DNA of 39,280 bases from the NCBI GenBank assembly GCA_035294325.1, contig DATGLE010000204.1, positions 1-39,280 of the forward strand, written 5' to 3'. Each line of letters opens with the position of its first letter. The stretch's first letter is position 1. This DNA is from DATGLE01 sp035294325 (GTDB lineage Bacteria > Chloroflexota > Ktedonobacteria > Ktedonobacterales > Ktedonobacteraceae). Below, in pieces: positions 29,528-37,953 of this stretch. The notes beneath the pieces are model-generated. The model did not search any database. It was not told the DNA's origin and saw nothing but the letters and a program-made list of their open reading frames with translations. The translations under genes were made by a program, and so were the position numbers.

Positions 29528-31522
29528 ATGAATCTGATCTATTTATTATTACTCATTTCCATTACCTGTGCGGCGGCAAGTTTCTTGCTCTGTGGCATCG
29601 CCAGGGTACTGTTTCCCAGGTTCCGTAGTGGTGAGCACAAACCCGGTATTCATCGTCCAGATTTGCCGGCGGGGGGACGCGAGATCAAGACTATCGAGCT
29701 GCCCCTGGTCGGAGGGCCGGCATTCATGCTGGCAATCATTGGCGCTGGAGTTGGCGCCGGCTATCTCTTCAATTTCCAGCACGATCAGTGGACGCTGCTG
29801 CTGATCGGCCTCGGGGCAGCGCTTGGTTATACTATCGTTGGCTTCATCGATGACTGGAACAAGGTTTTTGGCAATGAAGGCATCTCGGAGCGCGCGAAGT
29901 TCACCGGCGTCTTCCTGGTTTCGGTAGCGGCGGCGGCGCTCTATTTCTTTCTCCTGCCTGACAGCGGCCAGCAATCCTACAGTCCTTATAAAGATCTCCC
30001 TATCCTCAGCGCGGTATTGTGCGCGCGGCATACAACGCAACCCATCTGCCCGGTCTATCCCGGACAGGTAGCCTACTATGGCTGGCTGGTCTTCCTCATG
30101 CTCATGACCGGCGTGATTGGCAGCGTTACTTCGCTCTCCGTCGATTTCAGCGACGGCCTCGATGGCCTGGCCGGCGGGCTGGTCTTCAGCACGGCGCTCT
30201 CTCTGGGCATCGTGGTAGCAGGCTTCATCGATCATCAGCATCCTGGCGGCATCGTGCTGGAGGTGCTGGCGCTGACATGCGCGAGCGGCGTCCTCGGCTT
30301 TCTCCCCTGGAACTGGCCCTCTTCCTGGGCCGCGCGGCGCGGAGCCGCGAAACGGCGCGCGAAAATCATCATGGGGGATAGCGGCTCCCTGGGCCTGGGG
30401 GGCATCCTGGCAATGATCGCTATCTTTTCAGGCAACGAGCTGCTCCTGCTGATGATCGGCGGCGCCTTCGTGCTCGAAGGACTCTCCGCGCTGGTGCAGG
30501 CCCGGCTGATGACGCCCTTTTTCCGCAAACGACTCCAGCTCCTGCGCTTCGCCAGCACACGTGAATTTGTTCCGCACACCGAGTTTCCTCTGCCATTCCT
30601 GGCGGCGCCGCTCCATCACCACTTCGACCTGCTGGGATGGGACCGCCGCCGTCTCGTATATGGCGCCTGGGCGCTTGGCGCGTGCTTCGCTACTTTAGGC
30701 GTGATGGCGAACCTGGCAACGCTTACCTGGCAGCGCTATCTGCTGCGTATTCTCGCGCTGATCCTTTTCTATATCATCTGGTCCAGCGCCTCGTGGTCCA
30801 AGTACTACTTTGTGGGCAAGTATCCCGCCGAGCGCACACGGCGCCGCAGGCTCGCCCTCTATTATGGCTACCCCTATCGCCTGATGGGCCTGCGCCTCTA
30901 TCATCTCGTTGAAGTTATCGAAGCCAGCGAGGCGGTGATCGAAACTCCCGCTGAAGAGGATGCACTGTGGCAGCGTATGAACATCTTTGACGCCCGCGCG
31001 ATGCTTGGCCTCTACTGCTACCGCGCCGGCTACTACCCCGCCGCGCTCGCGCAATGGACACGCATCCCCGAACGCAACCGTTTGCTGCGCCCGGAGATCG
31101 CCCGCCTGCTGACCGAGGTGGAGAACCGCCTCGCGCTGGAAAAGCAGGAGACACAGCCGATCCGGCGCGACCAGATCATGCAACAGGAGCCAATCCTCTC
31201 CGGCAACCTGCCGCCAGCCGACCTGCCCAACCCTCATGAGCCTGTGCGCAGCGAGGAGACAATGAGCGGGCGCTCCGGCCCCTGGCCTATCGTCGAGGCT
31301 TCCCCCTATCCTATCAACAACGATGGCGCGGATCACCAGATGACGATGCCGCTCTCCGGCAATATAGCAGGCAGCCCCCCGGCGAATAATTACAGCAGCA
31401 TGCCATCCGAACAGGCTCAGGAATTGCTTACCCCGGGATCTTCTCAGATCTCTTTGCGGGCAGACAGCGAGACGCGTTCAAACTGGCTCGTGCGCCTGCT
31501 ACGCCACAACAGGGCCGACTAA
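29528..31522 (+). CDS. mraY: MraY-type phospho-MurNAc-pentapeptide transferase with long C-terminal tail
   Basis: Residues about 1-410 form the polytopic MraY fold. They include FIDDWNKV (the DDxxK-type motif), VDFSDGLDGLAGG, IIMGDSGSLGLGG and the HHHFDLLGW loop near 363. MraY transfers phospho-MurNAc-peptide to undecaprenyl phosphate to make lipid I. Two points are unusual. The normal HHHFE is HHHFD, and a cytoplasmic tail of about 250 residues follows, with a TPR-like helix pair (ARAMLGLYCYRAGYYPAALA) and a Pro-rich end. Typical MraY has about 360 residues. I start at ATG 29528 because GGGAG lies five bases upstream; an ATG at 29486 adds 14 residues. The MurE gene precedes it. Confidence 0.85.
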   Translation: MNLIYLLLLISITCAAASFLLCGIARVLFPRFRSGEHKPGIHRPDLPAGGREIKTIELPLVGGPAFMLAIIGAGVGAGYLFNFQHDQWTLLLIGLGAALGYTIVGFIDDWNKVFGNEGISERAKFTGVFLVSVAAAALYFFLLPDSGQQSYSPYKDLPILSAVLCARHTTQPICPVYPGQVAYYGWLVFLMLMTGVIGSVTSLSVDFSDGLDGLAGGLVFSTALSLGIVVAGFIDHQHPGGIVLEVLALTCASGVLGFLPWNWPSSWAARRGAAKRRAKIIMGDSGSLGLGGILAMIAIFSGNELLLLMIGGAFVLEGLSALVQARLMTPFFRKRLQLLRFASTREFVPHTEFPLPFLAAPLHHHFDLLGWDRRRLVYGAWALGACFATLGVMANLATLTWQRYLLRILALILFYIIWSSASWSKYYFVGKYPAERTRRRRLALYYGYPYRLMGLRLYHLVEVIEASEAVIETPAEEDALWQRMNIFDARAMLGLYCYRAGYYPAALAQWTRIPERNRLLRPEIARLLTEVENRLALEKQETQPIRRDQIMQQEPILSGNLPPADLPNPHEPVRSEETMSGRSGPWPIVEASPYPINNDGADHQMTMPLSGNIAGSPPANNYSSMPSEQAQELLTPGSSQISLRADSETRSNWLVRLLRHNRAD

Positions 31523-31948
31523 AAATCCTATCCTAAAAACGCTCAGGGCCATCGTTGACTTTATGAAACAGTGGGAGGACTATTTAAAAGTCTCCTTTTG
31601 AGCAAAGCCGCGCGGCTGCGCCACGCAAAGGCGGAGTTTATTTTGAGGAAAAATGCGCTGCGCGCATTTTTCCTCAAAATAAACTCCATCAGGGCGAGCG
31701 TCGCAGGCACGAGCGGGCACTGGTACCAGCAAGCAGGCACACTCTAGAGCACGATATGGTGAGGGAGGACCTCTTCACTGTTCCTTAAGGATATGTTATA
31801 GTGCAGGTAAATTTCATGTGCGTTTAAGGATAGCCAGTCCACAGGAGAGCTGTGAACTGGTAAACAGATTTTCTACGCACGATTTGCTACACTGGCATTC
31901 TAGCGATAAAACTCCCATCACCGCACAACTCGAAAGAGAAAGACTTAA
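31523..31948 (+). promoter_or_regulatory. 426-base intergenic region before the ATP-grasp cassette
   Basis: It holds a perfect hairpin (listed separately) and a possible -10 TTATAG at 31796-31801 whose -35 (CTTCAC, 17 bases upstream) is weak. No gene is seen in it. The same TTATAGTG appears in the promoter of the peptide operon. Confidence 0.35.
31633..31687. repeat. Perfect 26-bp hairpin
   Basis: Arms 31633-31658 and 31662-31687 are exact inverse copies with loop TGC and a GCGC tip. The arms are unrelated to those of the other hairpins. It follows the mraY stop by about 110 bases and may end that transcript. Confidence 0.8.
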
Positions 31949-32872
31949 ATGCGCTTCTGCTTTATTATCGAAGAGGAATACCGGCATGATCCTATGCCGA
32001 TGGTTGTCGCCGATCAACTGTTGCAGTGGGGACACAGCATCGATCTGCTGGAGCCGAAGGATACCGTGACCTGCTTATCAACGATGCGCGAACAGGGCTA
32101 CGATGCTTACGTCCTCAAGACGGTGGCCGATGGCCCCGGCTTTAGCATCCTGGAAGCAGCGGAAGCAGTTGGCATCCCTACCATCAATAACTCGCGCGCC
32201 ATCCGTTTAGTCCGCGATAAAGCCGTCGCCGCCGCCTATGCACGCGCCCACGGCTTGCCTATCCCACCCACGTATTTTGTCGCTCATCCCCGGCTGCTTG
32301 AGCAGATCCCGCCAGAGGACTATCCCCTGGTGGTCAAACCAAGTAACGGCAGCTCGTGCCGGGGCATCTATCGTCTCAATAGTCCGGCCGACCTGGAGGC
32401 CCTGGTCATAGCCGAGGCAAAGGATAGTTTTTTTCTGGCACAGCGCTATGCCGAAAACGCCGGTTTTGATATCAAAGTCTATGTGACCGGGCGAGAGGTC
32501 TATGCGGCAGTTGCCAGGCAGTCGCCGCTGCACGCCACGGTGGAGGAGGAATTTATTCCTCTGACGCCTCAACTGCGCAAACTGGCGCTCGACATCGGCA
32601 GAATCTTCGGCCTGGATATTTACGGCATAGATGTGGTCGAGACGCCACAGGGCCTGGCGGTGCTGGACATCAACGATTTTCCCAGTTTTGGACGCGTTCC
32701 GCGCGCCGTGATCCGCGTGGCGGAGTATATTCTCCATGCCGCTAAACGCGCGGAGATGCAGCGCGCCGGCCACGGCAGCCGCCCGCGCCGGAAGCACTCG
32801 CCCGAAAAACAGCTCTTGCCCACCGGGAGAGGAGAGCTATCCTCCTCCATGCATCCCATAGGATTAACATAG
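31949..32872 (+). CDS. ATP-grasp ligase, RimK-like, first of a tandem pair
   Basis: The 307-residue protein has an ATP-grasp fold: a pre-ATP domain to about residue 90, then YPLVVKPSNGSSCRGIYRL with the nucleotide-binding Lys and glycine loop, FDIKVYVTG, and the metal-binding end AVLDINDFPSFGRVP. This DxNxFPxFxxVP ending fits the RimK group and also inositol-phosphate-kinase-like ATP-grasps. The reaction is unknown; ligation of an amino acid to a carboxylate is most likely. A basic tail of about 40 residues follows. The second ATP-grasp gene starts 19 bases downstream, followed by the APH-like and exporter genes, all tightly spaced. Confidence 0.82.
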   Translation: MRFCFIIEEEYRHDPMPMVVADQLLQWGHSIDLLEPKDTVTCLSTMREQGYDAYVLKTVADGPGFSILEAAEAVGIPTINNSRAIRLVRDKAVAAAYARAHGLPIPPTYFVAHPRLLEQIPPEDYPLVVKPSNGSSCRGIYRLNSPADLEALVIAEAKDSFFLAQRYAENAGFDIKVYVTGREVYAAVARQSPLHATVEEEFIPLTPQLRKLALDIGRIFGLDIYGIDVVETPQGLAVLDINDFPSFGRVPRAVIRVAEYILHAAKRAEMQRAGHGSRPRRKHSPEKQLLPTGRGELSSSMHPIGLT

Positions 32873-32891
32873 TTATATAGAGAGAGCAAGC

Positions 32892-33740
32892 ATGATGAAT
32901 ATCTGCCTGATTATGGATAACCCGGAAACCCCTCGCCACCCGGTCATCGCCGTGGCTTTACAAAAGCTGAGTGAGTCGCATCATGTGCGCCTGCTGGATG
33001 TCCGCACACTGACCGCCGACGCGGCCATCGCCGAGGAAGAGAGACACCTGCGCGCCGACCTGTACCTGCTGAAGTCGCACGCGCCACAGGCGTTGGAGGT
33101 CGCGCACTACCTGGAACAGCGCGGCTCGCTCGTCGTCAACAACTGGGCCTCCTCGGTTGCCTGCCAGAATCGCGTGCTGATGGCGCAGCGTATGGAAGAG
33201 GCGCACCTTCCCTGGCCGCGCACACAGCACTTCGCCAGCCTGGCAGCACTGCTTGAGCAGAGCGCGACGCTCGCCACGCTTTCCTTCCCGCTTATCATCA
33301 AAAGCTACTATAGCCATCGCGGCGACCTGGTGGCGAAAATCGATACTATTGAGGAACTCCAATCCCTGGCGGACCGGTGGAGCGACGAGCCGGTTGTCCT
33401 CCAGGAATTCGCCGCCGGGGATGGCTGGGATATCAAGCTCTGGGTGATCGATCAGCAGATTTTCGCAGCGCGCCGGCGCACGCCGCTGGAGCCAGGCGCC
33501 CCGAAGGAAGATACACCTGTTTCAGAGCAAGATCTGCCCGCCGAGTGGGCACGTATTACGCGCGAGATCGGGCGCGTCTTCGCCCTGCGGCTCTATGGCG
33601 TCGATCTGCTCGTCACCGAGCGCGGACCGATGATCGTCGACGTGAATTCGTTTCCCGGTTTTCGCGGGGTGCCTGGAGCCGCCAGCGCGCTGGTCGCCCT
33701 GGTGGAACGTCTGTTGCAGGAAAGGCAGGTGATCGCGTGA
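32892..33740 (+). CDS. ATP-grasp ligase, second of the tandem pair
   Basis: The 282-residue protein is a paralogue of the preceding one, with LIIKSYYSHRGDLVAKI at the ATP site, WDIKLWVIDQQIFAA, and the end motif MIVDVNSFPGFRGVP. The family gives acyl-phosphate chemistry; substrate unknown. Sequence divergence from the first copy suggests different substrates or successive steps. Translation can start at either of two ATGs (32892 or 32895). Its stop overlaps the GTG start of the next gene (GTGA), showing coupling. The fact that both copies have kept the metal-binding Asp-x-Asn suggests that both are active. Confidence 0.82.
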   Translation: MMNICLIMDNPETPRHPVIAVALQKLSESHHVRLLDVRTLTADAAIAEEERHLRADLYLLKSHAPQALEVAHYLEQRGSLVVNNWASSVACQNRVLMAQRMEEAHLPWPRTQHFASLAALLEQSATLATLSFPLIIKSYYSHRGDLVAKIDTIEELQSLADRWSDEPVVLQEFAAGDGWDIKLWVIDQQIFAARRRTPLEPGAPKEDTPVSEQDLPAEWARITREIGRVFALRLYGVDLLVTERGPMIVDVNSFPGFRGVPGAASALVALVERLLQERQVIA

Positions 33741-35257
33741 GTTCTGACAACGCTATCCCGACAGAGACCAGCCTCTCTATTGAAGATCTTCCCGGCGTGG
33801 TCACGGATCTCTACGCGCGAGCCGGGCAGTCGCTTCTACCACAGGCACAGGGACCGGTGGGCTTGTTCGTGCGCTATTTACGCCGCAAACCCGAACGCGG
33901 CCTCGCGGTCATCTATATGGTTGACGAAGTGCGTTCGGCGCACAACGGGCGAGCTAATAATCCGCTGCACTCGGTCAGCCTGACGCTCGATGAGAAGGCG
34001 CTGGAGGGCGCACGTATTCGCTTCAATGCCAGCGACGTGCGCCAGGCCGATATTACCCTGTTGCACAATGCCGACGGGGCGCAGCAGGGCCTGCTGCACC
34101 TGGCCGACCTGGGACTCTCGGTGCAGGCATTTCCTGCCGATCCGGGCCTGCCGGCGCTGGCACAGAGCTGCAACGCGGCCCGCATCCGCGAGCCACTCGA
34201 CGCCGCCGTGCGGCTTCTGACGGGGGACCCGGCCTGCAAGATCGCAGCAGCAGCCGCGTATCCCGTTCGCTATAAACCTGCCAACCGCTGTGTGATTCGC
34301 TACGATCTTCTGCTGGAACATGCCTCGGGCGAGAAAAAAAAGCTAACGCTGTTCGGCAAGGTCTACGCTGATCCGGCGCAGGCAAGCAGCGTACAGGCGT
34401 TGCAGCAGCAGCTTTACACAGAACAGGCACAAAAGGGCATCGCGCCAATGCTTCCCCGCCCGCTGGGCATCATCGAGAGCATCGGGCTGACCTTCAACGA
34501 GGCCATCACAGCGCCGCCGGCCTCGGAAAACGCCACCACAGAGCTATGGAGCACTCTGCGCACCGGCAATAAAGCACTGCGGCCCCGCCTCGAGCGCGGG
34601 CGCGGCGGCGAAATTATACGGCTCATCCTGCCGGATGAGGAACTGCGCCTCAGCGCGCAGGCGCTGGCTCGTCTACATACGAGCGCCGTTCGCCCCGACG
34701 GAAGCGCCCCACGCACAGGCGCAAAGGAGGCGAAACGCGCGCAGCAGCGCGCCGCGCTAATCTCCGAGCGTAACCCTGAGCAGGCCAGGGAAGTGCAGCA
34801 GCTCGCCGGGGAACTGGCATCGCGCCTGACAGAACTGCAACCCGACAACTATTATCCCGCGCACGGCGGCTTCAAAGCCAGCCAGTTGCTTTTCCACAGC
34901 CATCGCGTCTTCGTCGTCGATTTCGATGGCTTCTGCCTCGCGGATCCCGCCCTTGACGTTGGCTACTTCCTGGCCTATCTGCGCCCGAGCGCGTTATGGT
35001 ACCGGCGCCAGGGTATGCGCCAGTGGTTCGAGGAAGCAGCCGCTCTATTCCGTAATGCATACAAACAGACAATGATTTCTTATGGTATAACGCAATCCAC
35101 GATAAATGACATCTTAACCCGTTCACGTCTATATGAGGCCGCGCTCCTCTTCAAGATCGCAACCCGGCGTGTCAACCGGCTCAATAGTCCGAGGCCGAAG
35201 GAGCTATCGGCGATGCTGGAAGAGATTGCCGCGTGCCTGGCATCAGTACCGAGGTGA
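33737..35257 (+). CDS. Aminoglycoside-phosphotransferase-fold protein with altered catalytic loop
   Basis: The 506-residue product has an N-terminal region of about 160 residues with no recognised domain, then an APH/choline-kinase-like kinase fold. YKPANRCVIRYDLLL forms part of the N-lobe, and VVDFDGFCLADPALDVGYFL is the metal-binding loop. The catalytic loop reads HGGFKASQLL (His376), so the usual Asp of HxD is Gly378. It may be a pseudoenzyme, or use another residue. I take GTG 33737 as start because it overlaps the stop of the ATP-grasp gene as GTGA; the open frame extends upstream without function. The exporter gene starts three bases after its stop. Confidence 0.75.
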   Translation: MSSDNAIPTETSLSIEDLPGVVTDLYARAGQSLLPQAQGPVGLFVRYLRRKPERGLAVIYMVDEVRSAHNGRANNPLHSVSLTLDEKALEGARIRFNASDVRQADITLLHNADGAQQGLLHLADLGLSVQAFPADPGLPALAQSCNAARIREPLDAAVRLLTGDPACKIAAAAAYPVRYKPANRCVIRYDLLLEHASGEKKKLTLFGKVYADPAQASSVQALQQQLYTEQAQKGIAPMLPRPLGIIESIGLTFNEAITAPPASENATTELWSTLRTGNKALRPRLERGRGGEIIRLILPDEELRLSAQALARLHTSAVRPDGSAPRTGAKEAKRAQQRAALISERNPEQAREVQQLAGELASRLTELQPDNYYPAHGGFKASQLLFHSHRVFVVDFDGFCLADPALDVGYFLAYLRPSALWYRRQGMRQWFEEAAALFRNAYKQTMISYGITQSTINDILTRSRLYEAALLFKIATRRVNRLNSPRPKELSAMLEEIAACLASVPR

Positions 35258-35260
35258 GAA

Positions 35261-37744
35261 ATGCTTTTCAACTTTTTATATCGCAATCTCAAAGGGCTTC
35301 GTTTCCTGGTCGTGCTGGCGCTCCTGGCAACATTCGCACAGACCGGTTCGGACCTGCTGGCTGTTATGCCAATCAAATTTATTACCAGCAAGGTCAGCAA
35401 CCCGGCCTCGGATCCAAGCTGCCAGTATCCATTTCTGAATCCCCTCCTGAGCATCTTTGACACACCCACGTTCGATCCCAGCCTGCAACCAGCTCCGGGC
35501 ACAACGACTCCCAAGCCTCCTCCCCAGGCCCCCTGCCCGACCTCGAAGGGTAGCAATAACGCCGCCGCTGTCAATAACGTGCAATTCGAGCAACACAGCG
35601 TGATCGGCGTGATCATCTTTTCGGTACTCATGCTCCTGCTTTTCAGTATATCGAGCGCATTGCTGGCCTATGCTTCCCTTTACCTTGCAAGCTACATCGC
35701 ACAACACCTGAGCGAACGGCTGCGCAACAATCTCTTTGAACACCTGCAACGTCTCTCGCTCGACTGGCACGGTAAGCAGAAGAAGGGCGACCTGGTGCAG
35801 CGTGTGACGGGCAATATCGCCGACATCGAGAAATTCATGACCGACGGCCTGGTGGATATCCTCGGGGGCGTCCTGACACTCATCGGTGTCGCCGCCATCA
35901 TGCTTTCGGTCAGCCCGCCCTATACGCTGCTCTCGCTGGTCATCGCGCCCGGGCTTTTCCTGACCGTCATGTTGTATACGCGCAATATCAAAGCGGCTAC
36001 GAAAAAAGCATCAAAGCTGGCGGGCCAGGTAGCGGATGTCGCCACCGAAGATATCAATGCGCTGACCGTCATCAAAGTCTTTACGCGTGAAGAGCGCGAG
36101 AACATGCGCTTTGGCAAATATGTGGGCAAGAATCGCGAAGCCGGTATGCGCGCAGGCGGTTTACAGGCGCAATTCGCGCCTCTCGTGGCTATCCTTACGG
36201 CTATTGGCACAGCTATCGTCGTTGGCGTCGGTGGCTACGTGGCAGCCGGCAACACCTTCCATCTCATCGGCCCGATTACGCTCAGCGCTGCCAGCGGCGT
36301 TGACGTTGGCACTCTGATCCTCTTCCTGAGCTATCTCAAGATGCTCTATCAGCCCATGCGCGACCTCTCTAAGATAACCAACCTCATGAGCAGCGCAGGC
36401 TCGGGCGCGGAGCGTATTCAGGAGGTGCTCGATCAGGCTCCCGAAGTGATTGATAGCACTGCTCCCTACTATGGCCCGCAGAAGCTGCGCGGTGAAATCA
36501 CCTTTGAGAATGTCTTCTTTGGCTATAGCAAAGATCGCTTCATCCTCAAGGGTATCAATCTGCATATTCCCGCTGGCAGAAAGGTCGCGCTGGTCGGGCT
36601 TTCCGGCGGCGGCAAGACGACGCTGGTCAAGCTTATCCCGCGCTTCTACGAAATCCAGCAGGGGGTCGTCAAGGTCGATGGCGTGGATAACCGCCTGTAT
36701 CCGCTCAGGGTGCTGCGCGAGAACGTGAGCATGGTCTTGCAGGACTCGGTGCTCTTCGAGGGTACGATCCGTGAAAACATCGAGATCGGGCGTCCCGGCG
36801 CTTCTATGGAGGATATCGTCGACGCGGCGAAGAAGGCCAATATTCACAACATGATTATGAAAGACCTGGGCGGCTATGATCGCATGCTCCGCGAACAGGG
36901 CAAGGACCTGTCCGGTGGGCAGCGGCAGCGTATGGCTATCGCGCGCGCGATCCTGCGCGATGCCCCCATCCTGATCCTCGATGAGCCTACTGCATCGCTG
37001 GACGTGGAATCGGAGGCCGAGGTTATGCATGCGCTGGATCAACTCGTCGTCGGACGCACGGTGCTGATGATTTCTCACCGCCTCAGTACATTGGGCAACG
37101 TCGATGAGATTATCGTGCTCAAAGAGGGACGCATTGTTGAGCAGGGAACGTATAAGGAGTTGAAGCGGAGCGGCGGTGTGTTTGCTGGCCTGCTCGAAGA
37201 GCAGAATCGCTACAACCTGGAGAAGGCCGGCGAGAAGTCGATCCTGCGCTCAGCTTTTGCCGCCGATATAGCCGCCCTGCGCCAGCAGCGCCAGGTGCCT
37301 CCTCCGCCCGCCGAAGCGCCTCGTCAGCCCGTCGCGCCAACGATTCTGCCCGCTGGCGGAGCGCCCCGGCAGCCCTCCGCTCCGGCCGGCAACTATCCCT
37401 ATCAATATAACGCCGGCGCACAGCCGCCGGCGCAGCGCCGCGCGGCTCCCCCGCGCAATGCTCGCGTGTTGATCGAACTGGATGGCAAAATTATCGGCGA
37501 ACGCCCGTTGGATAAGCCCGTGCTTACCGTCGGCCGCCTCTCAGGCAACGATGTGCAGGTGCCCAATCAGCGCGTCTCCCGCCTGCACGCGAAGATTCGC
37601 CAGGAGAACGGGGGATGGGTCATCGAGGATGCGGATAGCGTGAACGGCCTTGTGTACCAGGGCAACCGCGTCGAACGTCATCTGCTCGTCGATGGGGACC
37701 GCATTCACATCGCGCCTACCGCGGTGCTCCATTATAAAGCATAG
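35261..37744 (+). CDS. ABC exporter (membrane and ATPase domains) fused to a C-terminal FHA domain
   Basis: The 827-residue protein has a first helix, an external loop of about 80 residues rich in Pro and Thr with cysteines (DPSCQYPF and APCPTS), then the remaining helices of a type-I exporter domain. The ATPase domain carries Walker A GLSGGGKTT (about 446-454), signature LSGGQRQRMAIARA (about 550), ILILDEPTASLD and the SHR switch. After a Pro-rich linker, residues about 736-827 form an FHA domain (LTVGRLSGNDVQV, then RVSRLHAKI), which binds phosphothreonine. Export may thus be tuned by Ser/Thr kinases such as the two in this window. GAGGTGAG precedes ATG 35261. The cargo is unknown. Confidence 0.9.
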   Translation: MLFNFLYRNLKGLRFLVVLALLATFAQTGSDLLAVMPIKFITSKVSNPASDPSCQYPFLNPLLSIFDTPTFDPSLQPAPGTTTPKPPPQAPCPTSKGSNNAAAVNNVQFEQHSVIGVIIFSVLMLLLFSISSALLAYASLYLASYIAQHLSERLRNNLFEHLQRLSLDWHGKQKKGDLVQRVTGNIADIEKFMTDGLVDILGGVLTLIGVAAIMLSVSPPYTLLSLVIAPGLFLTVMLYTRNIKAATKKASKLAGQVADVATEDINALTVIKVFTREERENMRFGKYVGKNREAGMRAGGLQAQFAPLVAILTAIGTAIVVGVGGYVAAGNTFHLIGPITLSAASGVDVGTLILFLSYLKMLYQPMRDLSKITNLMSSAGSGAERIQEVLDQAPEVIDSTAPYYGPQKLRGEITFENVFFGYSKDRFILKGINLHIPAGRKVALVGLSGGGKTTLVKLIPRFYEIQQGVVKVDGVDNRLYPLRVLRENVSMVLQDSVLFEGTIRENIEIGRPGASMEDIVDAAKKANIHNMIMKDLGGYDRMLREQGKDLSGGQRQRMAIARAILRDAPILILDEPTASLDVESEAEVMHALDQLVVGRTVLMISHRLSTLGNVDEIIVLKEGRIVEQGTYKELKRSGGVFAGLLEEQNRYNLEKAGEKSILRSAFAADIAALRQQRQVPPPPAEAPRQPVAPTILPAGGAPRQPSAPAGNYPYQYNAGAQPPAQRRAAPPRNARVLIELDGKIIGERPLDKPVLTVGRLSGNDVQVPNQRVSRLHAKIRQENGGWVIEDADSVNGLVYQGNRVERHLLVDGDRIHIAPTAVLHYKA

Positions 37745-37754
37745 CCCTGGCGCG

Positions 37755-37888
37755 GTTCACTCTCCCCACGCGCAGGCGCGCGCTGGTGAGAGTGAACGAA
37801 CAAGATCGGGCATGGGCATGCAAGGGCACACTCATGTCATCCAGAGCGCCAGCGAAGGGCTACGGCTTACGGCGCTCTGGATGACATG
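37755..37888. repeat. Two hairpins after the exporter gene
   Basis: The first pairs GTTCACTCTC (37755-37764) with GAGAGTGAAC (37788-37797) around a GCGC-rich centre. The second has perfect 18-bp arms (37833-37850 and 37871-37888) and a 20-base loop. Between them AACGAACAAGATCGGG resembles the inner end of the fold-back element at 13.9 kb. Probable transcript end for the cassette. Confidence 0.7.
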
Positions 37889-37953
37889 GGGCGGCATGCC
37901 ATTCGTTACTGGCTCCGTGACGCGATTGCCGCCATAATGCTCCCCTGATGGTG

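Noticed and set aside
33377..33736. Upstream extension of the APH-like gene
   Set aside because: This part overlaps the ATP-grasp gene in another frame, is Arg-rich shadow sequence, and the GTGA overlap gives a better start at 33737.
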